In this document: positions 34,501 to 42,905 of the stretch, one piece after another | How positions within the stretch are numbered: the first letter of the stretch is position 1 | Layout of the letters: each line of letters opens with the position of its first letter | DNA from: DASUKM01 sp036278735 | GTDB taxonomy: Bacteria > Acidobacteriota > Vicinamibacteria > Vicinamibacterales > 2-12-FULL-66-21 | Length of the DNA stretch: 64,000 nt | Assembly (NCBI GenBank): GCA_036278735.1 | Contig: DASUKM010000002.1 | Span: 1 to 64,000 of the forward strand | Direction: 5' to 3' | Notes under the pieces: model-generated | What the model was told of the DNA's origin: nothing | The model's input: the letters and a program-made list of their open reading frames with translations, nothing else | The model's database searches: none | Translations under genes and position numbers: made by a program

Positions 34501-37500
34501 CGCTCGCCGCCTCCTCCGTCTATACCGCGACGGTGCGGGGAGGCGCGTTGGATCCGCGCGTCAAGGACGCGGCGGGCAACGCGCTGGCCGCCGACGTCAG
34601 CTGGTCGTTCACCACGACCGCCGCGCTGCCGTCGGGCTGCCCCTGCACGTTGTGGACTGACGCCACCACTCCGGCCGTCATCGACGGCGGTGATTCCGCC
34701 TCGGTCGAACTCGGCGTCAAGTTCCAGTCCGACGACGATGGCTTCATCACCGGGATCCGCTTCTACAAAGCGGCCACGAACACCGGCACGCACGTCGCCC
34801 ACCTCTGGACGGCGACCGGCACGCTGCTCGCCTCGGCCACGTTCGGCGGGGAAACGGCCGCCGGATGGCAGACGGTCTCGTTCGCATCGCCGGTCCCGGT
34901 CACGGCGAACACGACGTACGTGGCCTCGTACTTCGCGCCGGCGGGACACTATTCGTTCAGCTCGTCGTACTTCAACACCGCGCACGACGCGGCGCCGCTG
35001 CACGCCCTGGCGACGACCACGAGCCCGAATGGCGTCTATCAGTACGCCAGTTCCGGCGCCTTCCCGAACCAGACGTTCCGTGCGGCCAACTACTGGGTCG
35101 ATGTGATCTACAGCACGACGGCCTCGTCGGCCGACACGACGCCGCCGAGCGTCAGCTCGACCTCGCCCGTGACCGGCGCGTCCGGCGTACTCGTCCACAC
35201 GACGGTTGCCGCCACGTTCAGCGAGGCGATCGATCCGGCGACGATCGACGCCAGCACGTTCTTCCTCCAGGACGCCTCGTCCACGCTGGTGCCGGCCACG
35301 ATCTCGTGGAATGCGGCGAGCCGGACCGCCATCCTGCAGCCGTCGGCGCCGCTTGCGTTCGAGAGCTCGTTCACGGCCGTCATCAAGGGCGGCCCGACGG
35401 ACCCGAGGATCAAGGACCTGGCCGGCAACGCCCTCGCGTCCGATTACACGTGGAGCTTCACGACCGGGACCTCGCTGTCGACGGATCCCACGCAGGGACC
35501 TGGCGGCCCGATCCTCGTCGTGACCGATCCCTCCAACCCGTTCGGGACCTACTACGCCGAAATCCTGCGGGCTGAGGGGCTGAACGAATTCGCGGTGGCG
35601 AATCTCTCGACCGTCGACGCAACCGCGCTGTCCGGATACGACGTCGTCGTGCTGAGCGAAGTCGCGCTCACCGACGCGCAGGCCTCGATGTTCGCCACCT
35701 GGGTGAACGCCGGCGGCAACCTGATCGCGATGCGGCCCGACAAGAAACTCGCGGGCCTGCTCGGCCTCACGGATGCGGGCGGGACGCTCTCGAACGGCTA
35801 CCTCCTGATGAACACGTCCACCGGGCCGGCCGCCGGTCTGGTGAACACCACCATCCAGTTCCACGGGACGGCGGATCGCTACGCGCTGAACGGCGCGACC
35901 AGCCTGGCGACGCTGTATTCGGCCGCCACCGTGGCGACGCCGAATCCGGCGGTCACGCTGCGCACGCTCGGCGGCACCGCCGGCCACGCCGCCGCGTTCG
36001 CCTACGATCTGGCGCAATCGGTCGTCTACACGCGCCAGGGCAATCCCGCCTGGGCCGGCCAGGACCGCGATGGTCTCGCGCCAATCCGCAGCGACGATCT
36101 GTTCTTCGGGAACGCCGCCAGCGATCCGCAGCCAGACTGGGTCGACTTCAACAAGATCGCGATCCCGCAGGCCGACGAACAGCAGCGCCTGCTCGCGAAT
36201 CTGATCGTGCAGATGAACATCGGCCGCAAGCCGCTCCCGCGGTTCTGGTTCCTGCCCTCCGGGTTCAAGGCGGCGGTCGTGATGACCGGCGACGACCATG
36301 GCAGCGGACACACCGTCGGACGGTTCGATGCCTACAAGGCCGCCAGCCCCGTCGGCTGCTCGGTCGCCGACTGGCAGTGCATCCGGAGCACGGCGTACAT
36401 CTACAACAGCACGCCCATCACGGACGCGCAGGCCGCGGCCTACACGGCCGACGGATTCGAAATCGCGCTGCACGCGACGACGAACTGCTCGGACTTCACG
36501 CCCGCGTCGCTGGCAGAGAAATTCGATACGCAATACAGCACGTTCGACGCGACGTTCCCGAGCGCGACGCCGCCGCGGACGAACCGCACGCACTGCATCC
36601 CGTGGAGCGACTATGCGACGGAGCCGCAGGTGGAGCTCGCCCACGGCGTCCGCTTCGATGCGACGTATTACTACTGGCCCGGCACGTGGGTGCTCGACCG
36701 CCCGGGTCTGTTCACCGGCTCGGGGATGCCGATGCGGTTTGCGACCGCCGGCGGCACGATGATCGACGTCTATCAGGCGGCGACGCAGATGACCGACGAG
36801 TCCGAGCAGACGTATCCGCTGACGATCACGACGCTGCTGGACAACGCCGTCGGCCCGCTCGGCTACTACGGCGTGTTCACGGCGAACATGCACAACGACA
36901 CGGTCGCCTCGCCGGGGTCGGACGCCATTCTGGCGGCGGCCCAGGCGCGCGGCGTGCCCATCGTCAGTTCGCGGCAGATGCTCGATTGGCTCGATGGCCG
37001 CAATGGATCGTCGTTCGGGTCCCTGGTGTGGACGGCGGGCGTCGAGGGCGGCCCGCAGGGAGGCAGCACGCTGGCCTTCACCGTGAAAGCCGCCGCGGGG
37101 GCCCACAACCTCCAGGGCATGCTGCCGCGCCGGCTCACGACCGGCGCCGGCGTCCTCACGGGCCTCACCTTCGGGGGCACCCCGGTCGCCTTCGATGTCG
37201 CGACGATCAAGGGCATCGAGTACGTCCGGTTCGCGGCTCAGACCGGCAGCTACGTGGCGACCTACGACACGACGCCGCCGAACACGTCGTTGACGGCGAC
37301 GCCGCCGGCGCTGACGAACACCGCGACCGCGAACTTCGCGTTCGCCGCGACCGAAGCGAACAGCACGTTCGAATGCCGGCTCGACGCGGGCAGCTTCGCG
37401 TCCTGCGTCTCGCCGGTCACGTTCACCGGCCTGCCCACGGGCGTCCATGCGTTCCAGGTCCGGGCGACCGACCTGGCGGGCAACGTCGACCCGACGCCGG

Positions 37501-38735
37501 CCGCCTACTCCTGGACGATCGACGTGACGCCGCCTGCCATTACCGGCCGGACGCCGGGAATTGGTACCGTGGGCGTCTCCTCGTCGAGCGCCGTCACCGT
37601 CACCTTCGACGAGGTGATGAGCTCGTCGACGATCAACGTTGGCACGCTCCGAATCCGCCCGACGGGATCCGGCACGGACCTGCCGGCCACGGTGTCGCTC
37701 AGCGGCAGCGTCGCGACGCTGCAGCCGACTTCGCCGTTGCTCCTCGGCGGCCAGTACACCGTCACGGTCGCGGGAACCGTCGCGGACGGCGCCGGCAATC
37801 CGATGGGGGCTGACGCGGTCTGGTCGTTCACCGTCCAGAACACGCTCGTCGACACGACGGTGGCCGACTTCGGCGCCGGCTCACCGGATGCGTCCGGCAT
37901 CGTCAGCGACGTGTCGGGCGGCGAAGTGATGCTCGCCCCGGCCAACGGCAGCGATTTCGGAGGCTCTGCCCTGCCGGCCGGATGGAGCACGACCAAGTGG
38001 TCCTCCACCGGCAGCGCCGCGGTCGGCGGCGGCTCCATCACCGTCGACGGCGCGAGGGTCAGCCCCGCGGCGACCTACGCCCCCGGCCGCGTCCTCGAGT
38101 TCCTGGGGACGTTCGGCACGCAGTCGTACCAGCACGTCGGCTTCGGCCTCACGTTCAACGAGACGCCGTGGGCGATGTTCAGCACCGGTTCGGGCAACGC
38201 GCTCTACGCCCGTACCCACAACGGATCGACGGCGATTGACACGTTGATTCCGGGCACCTGGGCCGGAACGCCGCACCGCTACCGCATCGTCTGGAACGCG
38301 ACCAGCGTCGTGTTCTTCATCGATGGCACGCAGGTGGCGTCGCACGCGACGACCATCAGCACCGCGCTGCGGCCGATCATCAGCGACTTCACGCCTGGTG
38401 GTCAGCCGGTGAGCGTCAACTGGATGCGGCTGACGCCGTATGCCGCCGCGTCGACGTTCGTCTCGCGCGTCATGGACGGCAACGGCCTCGTGACGTGGGG
38501 GACGGCGAGCTGGACGACAGACCTGCCCGCGGGCACGTCGGTCGCCGTCAGCATCCGGACGGGCAACTCCGCCACGCCGGATGGCACCTGGAGCGCGTGG
38601 ACGTCGATCGCGACGTCCGGCGGAGCCATCGGCCGCAGCTCGCGCTACCTGCAATATCGGGTCACCCTCTCGACGACGGATTCCGCGCAATCGCCCGCCC
38701 TGCGCGACATGACCATCTCGGGGTCGGTCCAGTAA
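31506..38735 (+). CDS. Giant mosaic secreted protein (DMFase-like, DUF4082, Ig-like, deacetylase-like)
   Basis: This exported protein of about 2409 residues starts with a signal peptide. Domains in order (approximate residues): 60-540 an N,N-dimethylformamidase beta-subunit-like domain (HDEYWSGTQRANFEAARAAG, then FFSGNEMFWKTRW); 550-650 Ig-like; 652-810 DUF4082; 815-1040 two Big_5-type Ig domains (TPPTV...SPGVGATGV); 1046-1200 a second DUF4082. Then 1210-1310 Big_5; 1334-1570 a ThuA/glutamine-amidotransferase-like fold (ILVVTDPSNPFGTYYAEILR); 1578-1910 a polysaccharide-deacetylase-like domain (VVMTGDDHGSGHTVGRFDAY); 1920-2110 further Ig-like modules. A C-terminal region with a lectin-like beta-sandwich and a final fibronectin-like part closes it. 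The two DUF4082 units are near duplicates. No membrane anchor or PEP-CTERM is visible. I chose the ATG at 31506; another lies two codons upstream. Confidence 0.88.
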   Translation: MKTISARVHQFRSVVRLAAVAAIAALAIFSSSSDWRSPLRAQAPNPCAAPVTNPVACENTLPGNPASEWDVDGAGSPSIQGFATDISVNHGGTVHFKVDTDATSYRLDIYRLGYYGGDGARLVATVNPAATLPQVQPPCMNDPTTGLVDCGVWNESASWAVPATAVSGVYLAKLVRTDGTDGASHIVFVVRDDSAHSPMLFQTSDTTWQAYNRYGGNSLYVGGPGTNPGRAFKVSYNRPITTRGTGPEDFVFNAEYPMIRWLEANGYNVSYASGVDSDRRGAALLDHQVILSVGHDEYWSGTQRANFEAARAAGVNLAFFSGNEMFWKTRWEPSIDGSNTDHRTLVCYKETHANAKIDPEPTIWTGTWRDPRFSPPADGGRPENAMTGTIFTVNDPGTFAIQVPAAYGHLRFWRNTSIATLAPDQTATLTDGTLGYEWDEALANGAQPAGLVHLSQTTENVPSKLLDYGSTYGSGTATHSLTLYRDPTSSALVFGAGTVQWSWGLDANHDRGNAPADLRMQQATLNLFSDMGVAPSTPQPGLVVSPASTDTVAPAVTITSPTGGATVLAGADTAISGTAADTGGIIAGVEVSTDGGASWAPASGGAAWTYTWTPAAAGSATLIARAVDDSGNAGVSATVPVTVSAALPPSCPCSLWPDSVVPPQLDAGADDPVELGVKFTSNTDGFITALRFYKAATNTGAHVGNLWQADGTLLASAAFTNETASGWQVAPLTTAVPVTANQTYVVSYHTTVGHYSFGTQYFVDPYRAGPLTAPADSTTPNGVFKYGSASAMPTESYRAGNYYVDVVFNTSSTDTTPPTVIATSPGVGATGVDINTNVSATFSEAMNAGTINSTTVKLLDGSSNVVPGLVSYDAATHSVIVDPSGPLALGATYTGVILGGSSDPRAKDTAGNALASTFSWSFTVASDTTPPTVTAVLPGAGATGVPFTSAVSATFSEAMDASTVNGSTLTLRDASNNVISAAVAYDTATHSATLTPTAPLAASSVYTATVRGGALDPRVKDAAGNALAADVSWSFTTTAALPSGCPCTLWTDATTPAVIDGGDSASVELGVKFQSDDDGFITGIRFYKAATNTGTHVAHLWTATGTLLASATFGGETAAGWQTVSFASPVPVTANTTYVASYFAPAGHYSFSSSYFNTAHDAAPLHALATTTSPNGVYQYASSGAFPNQTFRAANYWVDVIYSTTASSADTTPPSVSSTSPVTGASGVLVHTTVAATFSEAIDPATIDASTFFLQDASSTLVPATISWNAASRTAILQPSAPLAFESSFTAVIKGGPTDPRIKDLAGNALASDYTWSFTTGTSLSTDPTQGPGGPILVVTDPSNPFGTYYAEILRAEGLNEFAVANLSTVDATALSGYDVVVLSEVALTDAQASMFATWVNAGGNLIAMRPDKKLAGLLGLTDAGGTLSNGYLLMNTSTGPAAGLVNTTIQFHGTADRYALNGATSLATLYSAATVATPNPAVTLRTLGGTAGHAAAFAYDLAQSVVYTRQGNPAWAGQDRDGLAPIRSDDLFFGNAASDPQPDWVDFNKIAIPQADEQQRLLANLIVQMNIGRKPLPRFWFLPSGFKAAVVMTGDDHGSGHTVGRFDAYKAASPVGCSVADWQCIRSTAYIYNSTPITDAQAAAYTADGFEIALHATTNCSDFTPASLAEKFDTQYSTFDATFPSATPPRTNRTHCIPWSDYATEPQVELAHGVRFDATYYYWPGTWVLDRPGLFTGSGMPMRFATAGGTMIDVYQAATQMTDESEQTYPLTITTLLDNAVGPLGYYGVFTANMHNDTVASPGSDAILAAAQARGVPIVSSRQMLDWLDGRNGSSFGSLVWTAGVEGGPQGGSTLAFTVKAAAGAHNLQGMLPRRLTTGAGVLTGLTFGGTPVAFDVATIKGIEYVRFAAQTGSYVATYDTTPPNTSLTATPPALTNTATANFAFAATEANSTFECRLDAGSFASCVSPVTFTGLPTGVHAFQVRATDLAGNVDPTPAAYSWTIDVTPPAITGRTPGIGTVGVSSSSAVTVTFDEVMSSSTINVGTLRIRPTGSGTDLPATVSLSGSVATLQPTSPLLLGGQYTVTVAGTVADGAGNPMGADAVWSFTVQNTLVDTTVADFGAGSPDASGIVSDVSGGEVMLAPANGSDFGGSALPAGWSTTKWSSTGSAAVGGGSITVDGARVSPAATYAPGRVLEFLGTFGTQSYQHVGFGLTFNETPWAMFSTGSGNALYARTHNGSTAIDTLIPGTWAGTPHRYRIVWNATSVVFFIDGTQVASHATTISTALRPIISDFTPGGQPVSVNWMRLTPYAAASTFVSRVMDGNGLVTWGTASWTTDLPAGTSVAVSIRTGNSATPDGTWSAWTSIATSGGAIGRSSRYLQYRVTLSTTDSAQSPALRDMTISGSVQ

Positions 38736-38823
38736 GGCGGCGAGCAGGGAGGCGGGTCCTACGGGCCCGTCCTCCCGTCCATCGTGCGCCAGCAGCAATC
38801 CGCACAACCCGGCCGGAGGAGTC
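38736..38823. other. Intergenic gap before the diguanylate cyclase
   Basis: This 88-bp gap ends in a GGAGGAG ribosome-binding site for the following GTG-started gene. It holds a weak inverted repeat (GGGTCC/GGGCCC) but no clear terminator. Confidence 0.4.
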
Positions 38824-40287
38824 GTGACCCTGACGGTGCCCCTCACACCGCTCTCCGCCGAGCAACTCGAGTTGCTCTGGCGGTCGTGTGCCGAAGCGGC
38901 CGCCGAGCACAGCGTCGATGCGGCCTGCCGTCGACTGGCCGACGGGATGGCGCAGGTCATCAAGGCGCCGGTTGCCGTGTTCAGACGCGAGTACACGCCG
39001 TGGACGCTGGTGATTGACGCCGGCAGCCGGGGCGCTCACCCGGTCCCGGCGCCCGGCGCGATCGACGTGGGCGGGGGTCCGCAGTCCTCGCGTGCCCGCG
39101 TGCGACGCCTCGAGGGGCCGGAGGAATGCACCGCCATTCATCTCGCGACCGAAGGCACCACCGAATGGCTGATGACGCTGCCCGGCGACTGGCTGCAGCC
39201 GCAGTTCTCGTGGCTGCCGCGTTTGGTCGACACGGCGCTCCTGGCCTTGAAAGTGGTCCGGTCGCGAGAGCGGGTGCAGCGCAGCGAGAACCTCGCCACC
39301 GTCTCGTTCGCGATCGCCCGCAAGATCGGACAGATTAGCGACGAGCACGCCCTGCAGCAGTTCGTCGTGGATGCCGCCGCGCGCATCGCGCGCGCCGGGC
39401 GCGCCACCCTGGCGGCCTTCCGGACCAAAGACGGCAAGCTCGAGATGGTGGCGACGTACGGCTATCCGCGCGAGCAGGTCGAGCACGTGCGCGTCTCGCC
39501 GGGCAGCGGGGTGATCGGCGGCGTCTTCACGTCCCGCAAGCCCGTGCTCGTCCGCGACCTCACGCGCATGCCGTGGGTGCCGGCCCGCCGCAAGCGCTAC
39601 AAGACGGATTCCTTCATCGCGGTGCCGTTGCTCGCCGGCAGCGACGTGCTCGGCGTCCTGACGCTCGCGGACCGCACCGATGGCGCGCCGTTCGATCGGG
39701 CGGACCTGCTGGCGGTCCGGATCATTGCCGCGCCGGCGGCACTCGCACTCAGCCGCCACCGGTTGGCCGAGCATTCCGAAGAACTCGCCCACCTGGCCGC
39801 CATCGACCCGCTCACGGGGCTGTTCAACCGGCGCTATCTCCAGACGCGGCTCACCGCCGAACTCGAACGCGCGCGCCGGAGCCGGAGCGACCTCGCGCTG
39901 ATGATGGTCGACGTGGACCGCTTCAAGTCCATCAACGACCAGCACGGGCACGCGGCCGGCGATGCGGTCCTGCAGCAGGTCGCCGACATCATCCGGCGAT
40001 CGGTGCGGCTCTCGGACGTCTGCACGCGCTACGGCGGCGACGAATTCGCCGTGCTCGTCCCCGAATCCGCGGGCACCGCCGTCCAGAGCGCCGAACGCAT
40101 CCGCCAGCGCGTGCAGGAGTTCGGCTGGCCCTCCGTGGTCGCCGGCGCCGGCGTCCAGCCGACGGTCAGCATCGGCATTGCGATGGCGGAACCCACGGAA
40201 ACCGCCAGCGATTTCAGCGCCAGAGCCGATCGCCTGCTCTATCGCGCGAAAGCGGACGGCCGCAACATCGTCCGCTCCTCCGAATGA
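38824..40287 (+). CDS. GAF-GGDEF diguanylate cyclase
   Basis: This 487-residue cytoplasmic enzyme makes cyclic di-GMP from two GTP. The N-terminal 150 residues are an unassigned region. Residues about 165-318 form a GAF domain (VSPGSGVIGGVFTSRKPVLVR, then TDSFIAVPLLAGSDVLGVL). Residues 325-487 form the GGDEF domain with an intact active site (RYGGDEFAVLVPE, near residue 403). An RxxD product-inhibition site (RLSD) lies exactly five residues before GGDEF, so it should be feedback-inhibited. The start is a GTG with GGAGGAG ahead of it. It sits between the giant secreted protein and YvcK in the polysaccharide region, suggesting c-di-GMP control of export or adhesion; this last point is inference. 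Confidence 0.94.
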   Translation: MTLTVPLTPLSAEQLELLWRSCAEAAAEHSVDAACRRLADGMAQVIKAPVAVFRREYTPWTLVIDAGSRGAHPVPAPGAIDVGGGPQSSRARVRRLEGPEECTAIHLATEGTTEWLMTLPGDWLQPQFSWLPRLVDTALLALKVVRSRERVQRSENLATVSFAIARKIGQISDEHALQQFVVDAAARIARAGRATLAAFRTKDGKLEMVATYGYPREQVEHVRVSPGSGVIGGVFTSRKPVLVRDLTRMPWVPARRKRYKTDSFIAVPLLAGSDVLGVLTLADRTDGAPFDRADLLAVRIIAAPAALALSRHRLAEHSEELAHLAAIDPLTGLFNRRYLQTRLTAELERARRSRSDLALMMVDVDRFKSINDQHGHAAGDAVLQQVADIIRRSVRLSDVCTRYGGDEFAVLVPESAGTAVQSAERIRQRVQEFGWPSVVAGAGVQPTVSIGIAMAEPTETASDFSARADRLLYRAKADGRNIVRSSE

Positions 40288-40318
40288 CGAGCCCGCCCAC
40301 GGAAAGCCAGGAGTGCCC

Positions 40319-41506
40319 ATGCACCGCTTCGCGCCGCTGTCACCGAGCTCCGACGATGGGTCGTCCGTGCCGCCGCCCCCCCCGCGCTTCGTGGCGATCG
40401 GCGGCGGTACGGGCCTGCCCGTGGTGCTCCAGGGACTGTCGAACCGGCTGCGCGCCTTTCCAGCCATCGCGGAGGGCGCCTGGGATCTCGCCGACTGCGT
40501 GAACGCGATCGTCACCGTGACCGACGACGGCGGCAGCTCGGGCTGGCTGCGCCGGGAGCTGGGCGTGCTGCCGCCGGGGGACGTGCGCAACTGTCTGTCG
40601 GCCCTGACGTCGCACGCCTCGCCGCTCTCGCGGCTGCTGCAATACCGCTTCACGCGCGCGAGCCACCTCACCGGCCACACGGTCGGCAACCTGCTGCTCG
40701 CCGCGTTGACGCAGATCACCGGCGATTTCGCGCTCGCCGTCGAACAGCTCGGCGCGATGTTGGGGATTACGGGACGGGTCTTCCCGTCGACGCGCGAGCA
40801 CGTGATCCTGGCGGCCGAATTCGACAACGGCGTGGTCGTGCGCGGCGAGACGGCGATCGTCAAGTGCCGGCGCTCCATCCGGCGGGTGTGGCTCGAACGC
40901 CCGGCGCTGCCGCTGCCCGAGGCGCTGCGGGCCCTCGTCAACGCCGACGCGATCATCGTCGGGCCCGGCAGCCTCTACACGAGCGTGCTGCCCAACCTCC
41001 TGGTGGGCGGAGTCGCGCCGACGATCCGCGGCGCGAGCGCCGTACGGATTTATGTCGCGAACCTGATGACCCAGGCCGGCGAGACCACCGGCTTCACCCT
41101 CGAGGATCACCTCCGCGTCATCCGCGAGCACGCGGGCACCGGCCTGTTCGACTACGTGCTCGTGAACACGACGGCCCTCAATCCATGGACCCTGCGGCAG
41201 CAGAAGCGCCGCGGCGCCGAGCCGGTCACGGCGCCCGAGCCGCCGTCGTGCGCCGACCAGGAGTTCACCGAAGACGGCATTCGCGTGATGCGAGGCGCGT
41301 TTGCCGTGGAACTCTCCGGAGCGGAAGTGCGTCACTCGCCGGACCTCCTGTCGCAGGCCATTTTTGAAATCGCCGGGCAGTACCGGACCGCGATGGATCT
41401 CTCGCGCCGGCCGGAATCGTGGCCAAGGAAGACGAAAGGCGCCCAGGGGTCGACCAAGCCTCCCGCGCTGCAGGCCGCAGGCGACAGGATCGCGCCGAAT
41501 CTGTGA
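40319..41506 (+). CDS. YvcK/CofD-family protein
   Basis: This 395-residue protein belongs to the YvcK (gluconeogenesis factor) branch of the CofD-like family. In other bacteria YvcK binds UDP-sugars and affects carbon flux and cell-wall synthesis. The nucleotide-binding start FVAIGGGTGLPVVLQGL is followed by TVTDDGGSSGWLRRELG, LPPGDVRNCLSAL and IIVGPGSLYTSVLPNLLV, the YvcK signatures. The C-terminal 40 residues are extra. The ATG at 40319 is preceded by CCAGGAG. It is 31 bp after the diguanylate cyclase and is likely co-transcribed. Linking it to UDP-sugar supply for the polysaccharide genes downstream is inference. Confidence 0.9.
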   Translation: MHRFAPLSPSSDDGSSVPPPPPRFVAIGGGTGLPVVLQGLSNRLRAFPAIAEGAWDLADCVNAIVTVTDDGGSSGWLRRELGVLPPGDVRNCLSALTSHASPLSRLLQYRFTRASHLTGHTVGNLLLAALTQITGDFALAVEQLGAMLGITGRVFPSTREHVILAAEFDNGVVVRGETAIVKCRRSIRRVWLERPALPLPEALRALVNADAIIVGPGSLYTSVLPNLLVGGVAPTIRGASAVRIYVANLMTQAGETTGFTLEDHLRVIREHAGTGLFDYVLVNTTALNPWTLRQQKRRGAEPVTAPEPPSCADQEFTEDGIRVMRGAFAVELSGAEVRHSPDLLSQAIFEIAGQYRTAMDLSRRPESWPRKTKGAQGSTKPPALQAAGDRIAPNL

Positions 41507-41525
41507 TCGACGCGATGCACACCGG

Positions 41526-41541
41526 TGGCGGTGGACTTGCT
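41526..41541 (+). promoter_or_regulatory. Sigma-54 promoter candidate P1
   Basis: TGGC, seven bases, TTGCT: GG at 41527-41528 and GC at 41539-41540 with exactly 10 bases between, the spacing required for -24/-12 recognition. The expected transcript start is near 41552, about 50 bp before the first small ORF. It lies just after the yvcK stop codon. Confidence 0.65.
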
Positions 41542-41603
41542 CTGAGTATCGGCACTGTCAGACGAATACCGTGTCGTTCCGGCAACCGCCCGAATGGAGG
41601 CCG

Positions 41604-41741
41604 ATGACTTCGCGTCTTGCGCGGCTCGCGCGTCTGGCGAGCCGCTGGGTGAAACGTCAATTGTCGATCGTTGCCGCACTGCGAGACGTCGCCGCCCTGC
41701 GGCGGCGCGCGGCGGGCATGCGGGAGGATCCATGGGTGTGA
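41604..41741 (+). CDS. 45-residue Arg-rich peptide
   Basis: This small ORF has a GGAGG ribosome-binding site 5 bp ahead of its ATG. It encodes a very basic amphipathic helix (MTSRLARLARLASRWVKRQ...) ending MREDPWV. Its last 10 bases overlap the start of the next small gene, implying coupled translation. It lies downstream of sigma-54 candidate P1 and upstream of the ABC exporter. I recognise no family. It may be an independent small protein or a leader that couples translation. Confidence 0.45.
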   Translation: MTSRLARLARLASRWVKRQLSIVAALRDVAALRRRAAGMREDPWV

Positions 41742-41920
41742 AGCTGCTGATGTTGCTCGTGGCCGTGATGGTGACGAGCGTGGCCGCCATGAGCACGCGC
41801 ATCGTGCCGATGCCCGGCATCGTCGTCCCGACGCAGGCCATGGCCGAGAGTGCATCGGCCGTCCTGATGGGAGCCGCCCTGATTATCGCCGGCGCCGCCG
41901 TCCGGGAGGGCTGGAAATAA
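41732..41920 (+). CDS. 62-residue small membrane protein
   Basis: GGGAGG precedes the ATG. The product has two hydrophobic segments, VKLLMLLVAVMVTSVAAM and AVLMGAALIIAGAAV. They are separated by a short polar loop (STRIVPMPGIVVPTQ), and the protein ends REGWK. This could be a two-pass inner-membrane peptide, or a signal peptide plus one helix. Its start lies inside the 45-codon ORF. Function unknown; its position suggests a role with the ABC exporter. Confidence 0.55.
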   Translation: MGVKLLMLLVAVMVTSVAAMSTRIVPMPGIVVPTQAMAESASAVLMGAALIIAGAAVREGWK

Positions 41921-42036
41921 GGCCTTCGGCCCCCGTGGCGAACCGCGGGACCCGCAATTCGAGAAATTAGTCTGCCTCTCGGCGGACAACGGGGGCCGGG
42001 ATCGCCAGGAATGTCAGCGAATCGGCCACCCTTTGC

Positions 42037-42052
42037 TGGCCGCTCGCTTGCT
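42037..42052 (+). promoter_or_regulatory. Sigma-54 promoter candidate P2
   Basis: TGGC, CGCTCGC, TTGCT with the canonical 10-base GG-to-GC spacing (42038-42039 and 42050-42051). The predicted start near 42063 leaves a leader of about 25 bases before the Wzm-like gene, with AGGAG at 42073 as its ribosome-binding site. Confidence 0.7.
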
Positions 42053-42087
42053 CAATCGTCAACGACCATGTCAGGAGTATCGGGCAA

Positions 42088-42903
42088 ATGACCACGGCGC
42101 TGGCCCCCGCGTGGGGCTGTGTTCGCGAAATCGTGCTGGAGCAGGTCGAATTCCGGGAGCTGTTGGTCCGGATGACGGTGCGCGACCTGCTGCTCCGCTA
42201 CAAGCAAACGATGATGGGTTTCGGCTGGGCGGTGTTCATGCCGCTCATGAATACCATCATTTTCTCGGTGATTTTCACGCGGGTCGCCCCGATTCAGACC
42301 GGGATGCCTTACCCGCTCTTCGCCTACTGCGGCCTGCTCGCGTTCAACTTCACCGCCTCGGCGCTGCGCTTCTCGACGATCGCGCTCACGTCGAACTCGA
42401 ACCTGGTGAGCAAAGTCCGGTTCCCGCGCGAGATCTTCTCGTTCTCCGCGGTGCTCGTCTCCATCGCGGATTCGGCGGTCGCCTGCCTGGTGCTGATCGG
42501 GATGATGGCGTACTACGGCGTGTGGCCTGGCTCCAGCATCGTGCTGCTCCCGCTCATCGTCTTCGTGCAGGTGTGCTTCACGGCCGCCCTGGGGCTGCTG
42601 CTGTCGATGGGCAACCTGTTCTATCGCGACGTCAAGTATCTGATCGAAGTCGCCCTGACCGTCTGGATGTTCGCGACCTCGACGGTGTATCCCCTCGATC
42701 ACCTCGGCGGCGTCGCGGGACGGCTGGCGGCGCTCAATCCGATGACGCACATCATCATGGCCTACCGCGACGTCCTGCTCCGCGGGATTTGGCTGCAGCA
42801 CCCGGCGGCGTTCGCCGCGACCGCGGTCGGATCGGTGGCACTGCTGGTCGCCAGCTGGATGCTGTTTCACACGGCCGAATACACCTTCGCGGAGAACATC
42901 TGA
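42088..42903 (+). CDS. ABC-2 polysaccharide export permease (Wzm-like)
   Basis: This 271-residue inner-membrane permease of the ABC-2 (KpsM/Wzm) type has about six hydrophobic helices. Family segments include RDLLLRYKQTMMGFGWAVFMP near the N-terminus and LNPMTHIIMAYRDVLLRG near the C-terminus. It exports undecaprenyl-linked polysaccharide with the ATPase encoded 2 bp downstream. It is the first gene of a long overlapping operon running to about 52.4 kb and is placed directly behind sigma-54 candidate P2. Confidence 0.93.
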   Translation: MTTALAPAWGCVREIVLEQVEFRELLVRMTVRDLLLRYKQTMMGFGWAVFMPLMNTIIFSVIFTRVAPIQTGMPYPLFAYCGLLAFNFTASALRFSTIALTSNSNLVSKVRFPREIFSFSAVLVSIADSAVACLVLIGMMAYYGVWPGSSIVLLPLIVFVQVCFTAALGLLLSMGNLFYRDVKYLIEVALTVWMFATSTVYPLDHLGGVAGRLAALNPMTHIIMAYRDVLLRGIWLQHPAAFAATAVGSVALLVASWMLFHTAEYTFAENI

Positions 42904-42905
42904 CG

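Noticed and set aside
31197..37448. Very long minus-strand open frames (about 980 and 1080 codons) opposite the giant secreted protein gene
   Set aside because: They are Arg/Gly/Ala/Val-rich shadows produced by GC-biased third positions of the real gene. They have no domains or signal peptide, and the plus-strand protein has clear families.
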